DNA of 7,744 bases, taken from the NCBI GenBank assembly GCA_002405405.1, contig DHLT01000203.1, forward strand, positions 1 to 7,744. The letters are read 5' to 3'. The notes beneath the pieces are model-generated. The model was given only the letters and a program-made list of their open reading frames with translations, searched no databases and had not been told where the DNA came from. Origin of the DNA: Ignavibacteria bacterium UBA4661. GTDB lineage: Bacteria; Bacteroidota; Ignavibacteria; Kapaibacteriales; UBA4661. Each line of letters starts with the position of its first letter. The first letter of the stretch is position 1. A program made the translations under genes and the position numbers. Below, piece after piece: positions 6,686-7,744 of this stretch.

Positions 6686-6741
6686 TTTCACAGTTCGCAA
6701 AGAAGTAATCACATGGAGAATTTGTAATTTTGTAGGGTAAT

Positions 6742-7518
6742 ATGGATATGAGACACTCGATTGAGAGCAATACGATGAATATACAAATCCCTTGGAATGG
6801 ATTGACTGCCCGTAGCTATGGGCTTGCCGTGATGATTACAGGATTTCTCGTGTACCTTTTGACATTTTTCGATGTGAGTGTACACACACGCCCACAAGAG
6901 GTGAAAACTATTCCTATTGAGTTGCTTCAGTTCGGTGCAGGAAATGATATTACCAAGCCAAGCGGTGGTAATCTTGCACAAGAAGGTGCGTCGCGGAAAG
7001 CACCGCCAACTCCTAATCCGTTGGAAGATGCAAAAGTGTCGGCAACTATGAAAGTAGTCACTCCAACTAAAACAACATACACGTCGGGTGCAAACCCAAC
7101 CCCTGTTAAAGAGTTTGCTTCAAAAACGTCCACTCGTCAGGAGAATCCACAAGTTGAGGTTGGAGCTACTGATATTGGTAAACTTGACGGCTCAAACAAA
7201 GGAAATGGTTTGGGAAATTATGGTTCAGGTAAGGGAAGTGGTGATGGCTATGGCCTACAATTTGGTGGCGGTGGAAATCGAAGTGTCTTATACAAAGAGT
7301 TACCTCAATACCCTAGTGGTGTGAATACAAATGTTCAAATTCGCTTGAAATTTATTGTACAACCCAACGGGGCGGTCGGTAGGATTATTGCTATGCAACG
7401 AGGAGAGCCTGCCCTGGAGCGCGCTGCGACTGCCGCTTTGAGTAAGTGGAAGTTTAATCCCATCAATAAAGATGAAGCAATGGAAGGTTATATTACTTTT
7501 ACATTTAAAGTTCACTAA
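6742..7518 (+). CDS. TonB-family energy transducer-like protein
   Basis: This 258-residue protein has the TonB layout. A short cytoplasmic N-terminus is followed by one membrane helix at about 26-43 (SYGLAVMITGFLVYLLTF), a periplasmic spacer, and a C-terminal TonB domain at about 182-258. The domain shows LPQYPSGVNTNVQIRLKFIV, QPNGAVGRI, LERAATAALSKWKFNP and a final beta strand FTFKVH. TonB proteins pass proton-motive energy from ExbB/ExbD to outer-membrane receptors. The spacer is not the usual Pro-Lys/Pro-Glu rod; it is Thr/Pro-containing and then Gly-rich (141-178, ending QFGGGGN). The SxxxH motif of E. coli TonB's membrane helix is not seen, and no exbB, exbD or receptor lies nearby, so a non-transport role with a TonB-like domain is possible. 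ATG 6742 is preceded by AGGG; ATG 6748 and 6775 are alternatives. It probably shares a transcript with the SPOR gene and ends before the terminator at 7579. Confidence 0.85.
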   Translation: MDMRHSIESNTMNIQIPWNGLTARSYGLAVMITGFLVYLLTFFDVSVHTRPQEVKTIPIELLQFGAGNDITKPSGGNLAQEGASRKAPPTPNPLEDAKVSATMKVVTPTKTTYTSGANPTPVKEFASKTSTRQENPQVEVGATDIGKLDGSNKGNGLGNYGSGKGSGDGYGLQFGGGGNRSVLYKELPQYPSGVNTNVQIRLKFIVQPNGAVGRIIAMQRGEPALERAATAALSKWKFNPINKDEAMEGYITFTFKVH

Positions 7519-7578
7519 ATAGAATATGAGTCGGTCCGAGGAATGCAGCTGTACCTTTGGTTTTAAGAAAAAGAAAAA

Positions 7579-7612
7579 CAGCCCATGATGAGACATCATG
7601 GGCTGCTTTTTT
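7579..7612. terminator. Bidirectional intrinsic terminator between tonB and tRNA-His
   Basis: A perfect 12-base-pair stem (CAGCCCATGATG at 7579-7590 with CATCATGGGCTG at 7594-7605) encloses the 3-base loop AGA. On the plus strand it is followed by C and six T (7606-7612), ending the tonB transcript 60 bases after its stop codon. The plus-strand A-rich run at 7568-7578 makes a T-rich tail on the minus strand, so the same hairpin can end the tRNA-His transcript, whose mature 3' end is 10 bases away. Confidence 0.93.
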
Positions 7613-7615
7613 GTG

Positions 7616-7688
7616 GGCGATCGACGGGGCTTGAACCCGCGACATTCAGAGCCACAATCTGCCGCTCTACCAACTGAGCTACGCACGC
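7616..7688 (-). tRNA. tRNA-His (anticodon GUG)
   Basis: The minus strand folds as a tRNA of 73 bases without CCA. It has acceptor strand GCGTGCG (7688-7682), TA at positions 8-9, a perfect D stem GCTC/GAGC with loop AGTTGGTA, anticodon loop TTGTGGC with anticodon GTG at 7655-7653, a variable loop ATGTC, and a T arm with TTCAAGC between GCGGG and CCCGT. The acceptor 3' strand is CGATCGC with discriminator C73, typical of tRNA-His. Two central acceptor positions (U4/U69, G5/A68) and anticodon-stem pair 27/43 (G/A) do not pair. The base before G1 is A, so the usual extra G-1 is not encoded, and CCA after C73 is not encoded (bases 74-76 read CAC). The D, anticodon and T arms otherwise look intact. 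It is probably a working gene, but could be a decayed copy. Confidence 0.85.
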
Positions 7689-7691
7689 TTA

Positions 7692-7717
7692 TCCACCGAA
7701 GCCTTGGCGGAGGTGGA
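7692..7717. repeat. Inverted repeat immediately upstream of tRNA-His
   Basis: TCCACC at 7692-7697 is the reverse complement of GGTGGA at 7712-7717. Within them, GCC (7701-7703) faces GGC (7706-7708). The structure begins three bases before the tRNA-His 5' end. It is GC-richer than its surroundings and could be a small dispersed repeat or the flank of another gene. Whether it recurs in the genome cannot be judged from one copy. Confidence 0.35.
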
Positions 7718-7744
7718 CTCTCATCCAACCAAAGCCGACTTCTT

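Noticed and set aside
6725..6732. TAATTTTG matching the Bacteroidota -7 pattern TAnnTTTG just before tonB
   Set aside because: No TTTG element lies 19-21 bases upstream, and the start site would fall almost on the ATG; the 56-base gap fits co-transcription with the SPOR gene better.
7300..7728. Minus-strand open frame of 142 codons covering tRNA-His and the end of tonB
   Set aside because: It translates the tRNA (SSVGRAADCGSECRGFK) and the terminator hairpin and is antisense to the conserved TonB domain, so it is a shadow frame.

Overview
This window looks like a chromosomal housekeeping segment from a Gram-negative, lipid A-making bacterium in or near the Bacteroidota/Chlorobiota (FCB) group. 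The strongest pointer is the natural LpxC-FabZ fusion, a known trait of that group. Lipid A genes, a SPOR-domain envelope protein and a TonB-like protein confirm a diderm envelope. IspG, however, is the short two-domain form rather than the long insert-containing form usual in Bacteroidota and Chlorobi, so a less-studied lineage of the group is possible. No 16S rRNA gene is present, so this placement is an inference. Base composition is moderately AT-rich and looks even throughout.

Layout. Positions 1-377 (minus) hold the N-terminal part of uvrA, cut by the left edge. A 349-base intergenic region separates it from a plus-strand group: ispG (727-1875), lpxC/fabZ (1936-3354) and lpxA (3392-4162). 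These are spaced by 60 and 37 bases and are probably co-transcribed. A small TPR gene (4193-4540, minus) converges on lpxA and has a textbook Shine-Dalgarno sequence. After a 264-base divergent intergenic region with two inverted repeats come a large single-pass membrane protein with a C-terminal SPOR domain (about 4805-6685, non-ATG start) and a TonB-family protein (6742-7518). A hairpin terminator with T-rich tails on both strands (7579-7612) separates tonB from a minus-strand tRNA-His(GUG) gene (7616-7688). The last 56 bases contain an inverted repeat and open frames running off the edge.

How the genes relate. IspG makes isoprenoid precursor through the MEP pathway, which supplies the undecaprenyl carrier for cell-wall and O-antigen synthesis. 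LpxA and LpxC carry out the first two steps of lipid A synthesis. FabZ acts in the elongation cycle that makes the hydroxyacyl-ACP used by LpxA. The SPOR and TonB-like proteins both span the inner membrane and project into the periplasm. The window is therefore mostly envelope biogenesis, flanked by DNA repair (uvrA) and a tRNA.

I found no convincing new system such as a defence island, mobile element or CRISPR array. The points most worth a second look are the tRNA-His with an imperfect acceptor stem and no encoded G-1, the unusual SPOR protein with its His-rich periplasmic linker and unclear start, the Ala at the LpxA acyl-chain ruler position, and the short IspG beside a fused LpxC-FabZ.
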